From Methanobacterium sp. (GTDB lineage Archaea > Methanobacteriota > Methanobacteria > Methanobacteriales > Methanobacteriaceae): a DNA stretch of 6,204 bases. The DNA lies in the NCBI GenBank assembly GCA_020854975.1, contig JAHKLQ010000145.1, positions 1 to 6,204 of the forward strand, given 5' to 3'. Shown piece after piece: positions 5,958-6,204 of the stretch (position 1 is the first letter of the stretch; the number at the start of each line of letters is the position of its first letter). The notes beneath the pieces are model-generated. The model was not told the DNA's origin and ran no database searches. It was given only the letters and a program-made list of their open reading frames with translations. The position numbers and the translations under genes were made by a program.

Positions 5958-6204
5958 TGAAAATTGTAATCAGACCCCTACATATAATGAGTTTGGGGGG
6001 TTATATTGTGGAAACAGAGTTCCCTTACCGGAACGTAATAGTGGTAAACCCCACAGAGGAACCCATAAAGTTAGAGGTACCCGTATTTAGCGAAGAATGG
6101 ATTGAGGAACAAAGCCACTTAGGACTAGAACTCATCCCTCTCACAGAGGAAGACAACTACCTGAGCAATTTCCGCAAGGCCAAAGCTAAATTGGATAAAT
6201 TGAA
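5958..6204 (+). CDS. ehbP: Small soluble subunit, probably EhbP (partial, 5' end)
   Basis: An open frame of 82 codons begins at ATG 5958 ([20 protein letters not shown]) and runs off the end of the window. The protein is soluble, has no membrane helix and, in the visible part, no cysteine, so it probably binds no iron-sulfur cluster. The first half looks beta-rich (alternating hydrophobic residues in [20 protein letters not shown]). The second half is rich in Glu and turns basic towards the visible end ([11 protein letters not shown]). I do not recognise a fold or catalytic motif. Its position directly after the NuoH-like gene is where ehbP lies in Methanobacteriales operons, and ehbQ would be expected next. 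Its function is not known to me; an accessory or assembly role is only a guess. Confidence 0.65.

Noticed and set aside
1..6204. Alternative identity as the Eha hydrogenase operon or a formate hydrogenlyase-type cluster
   Set aside because: As I recall, Eha has its catalytic subunit genes before its polyferredoxins and carries many more small membrane subunits. Here the K-L-M-N-O order of polyferredoxin, ferredoxin, small, large and NuoH-like genes fits Ehb. No formate dehydrogenase gene is present.

Overview
This window looks like the downstream part of a methanogen energy-converting hydrogenase B (Ehb) operon. All ten genes are on the + strand. From gene content, order and motifs I read it as ehbG (3' end only), ehbH, ehbI, ehbJ, ehbK, ehbL, ehbM, ehbN, ehbO and ehbP (5' end only). 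The organism is most likely a member of the Methanobacteriales, and Methanobacterium is my best guess. The reasons are a contiguous ehb cluster with K-L-M-N-O order, GGAGGT/GGTGATC-type ribosome binding sites, archaeal-looking A/T-rich TATA-like gaps, and a moderate G+C content (low forties percent by eye). The genus is an inference.

Layout: Positions 1-1123 hold small integral membrane subunits packed end to end or overlapping. They include one resembling the C-terminal part of MrpA/MbhE (ehbH) and an MnhB/MrpB homologue (ehbI), which form the ion-translocating arm. A 145-bp A/T-rich gap with four TATAATC copies follows. Next come the electron-transfer genes: a 453-residue polyferredoxin with 14 iron-sulfur motifs (ehbK) and an overlapping two-cluster ferredoxin (ehbL). 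After a 97-bp gap come the catalytic [NiFe] small subunit (ehbM) and, after another 67 bp, the large subunit (ehbN). The NuoH-like membrane anchor (ehbO) follows closely. A 104-bp gap with a good TATA-like box separates it from ehbP, a small soluble subunit that runs off the window.

How they work together: EhbM/EhbN oxidise H2 at a [NiFe] centre. Electrons pass through the proximal cluster of EhbM to EhbL and probably EhbK, and then to ferredoxin. This uphill step is thought to be driven by ion flow through EhbO and the Mrp-like subunits. In hydrogenotrophic methanogens Ehb is known to supply reduced ferredoxin mainly for carbon assimilation. The system is therefore known rather than new. The points worth a second look are two irregular clusters in EhbK, the very short C-terminal tail of EhbN, an acidic tail on EhbI, repeated TATA-like elements between modules, and a promoter-like box placed oddly close to the ehbP start codon. 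I saw no tRNA, rRNA, CRISPR, mobile element or broken gene.
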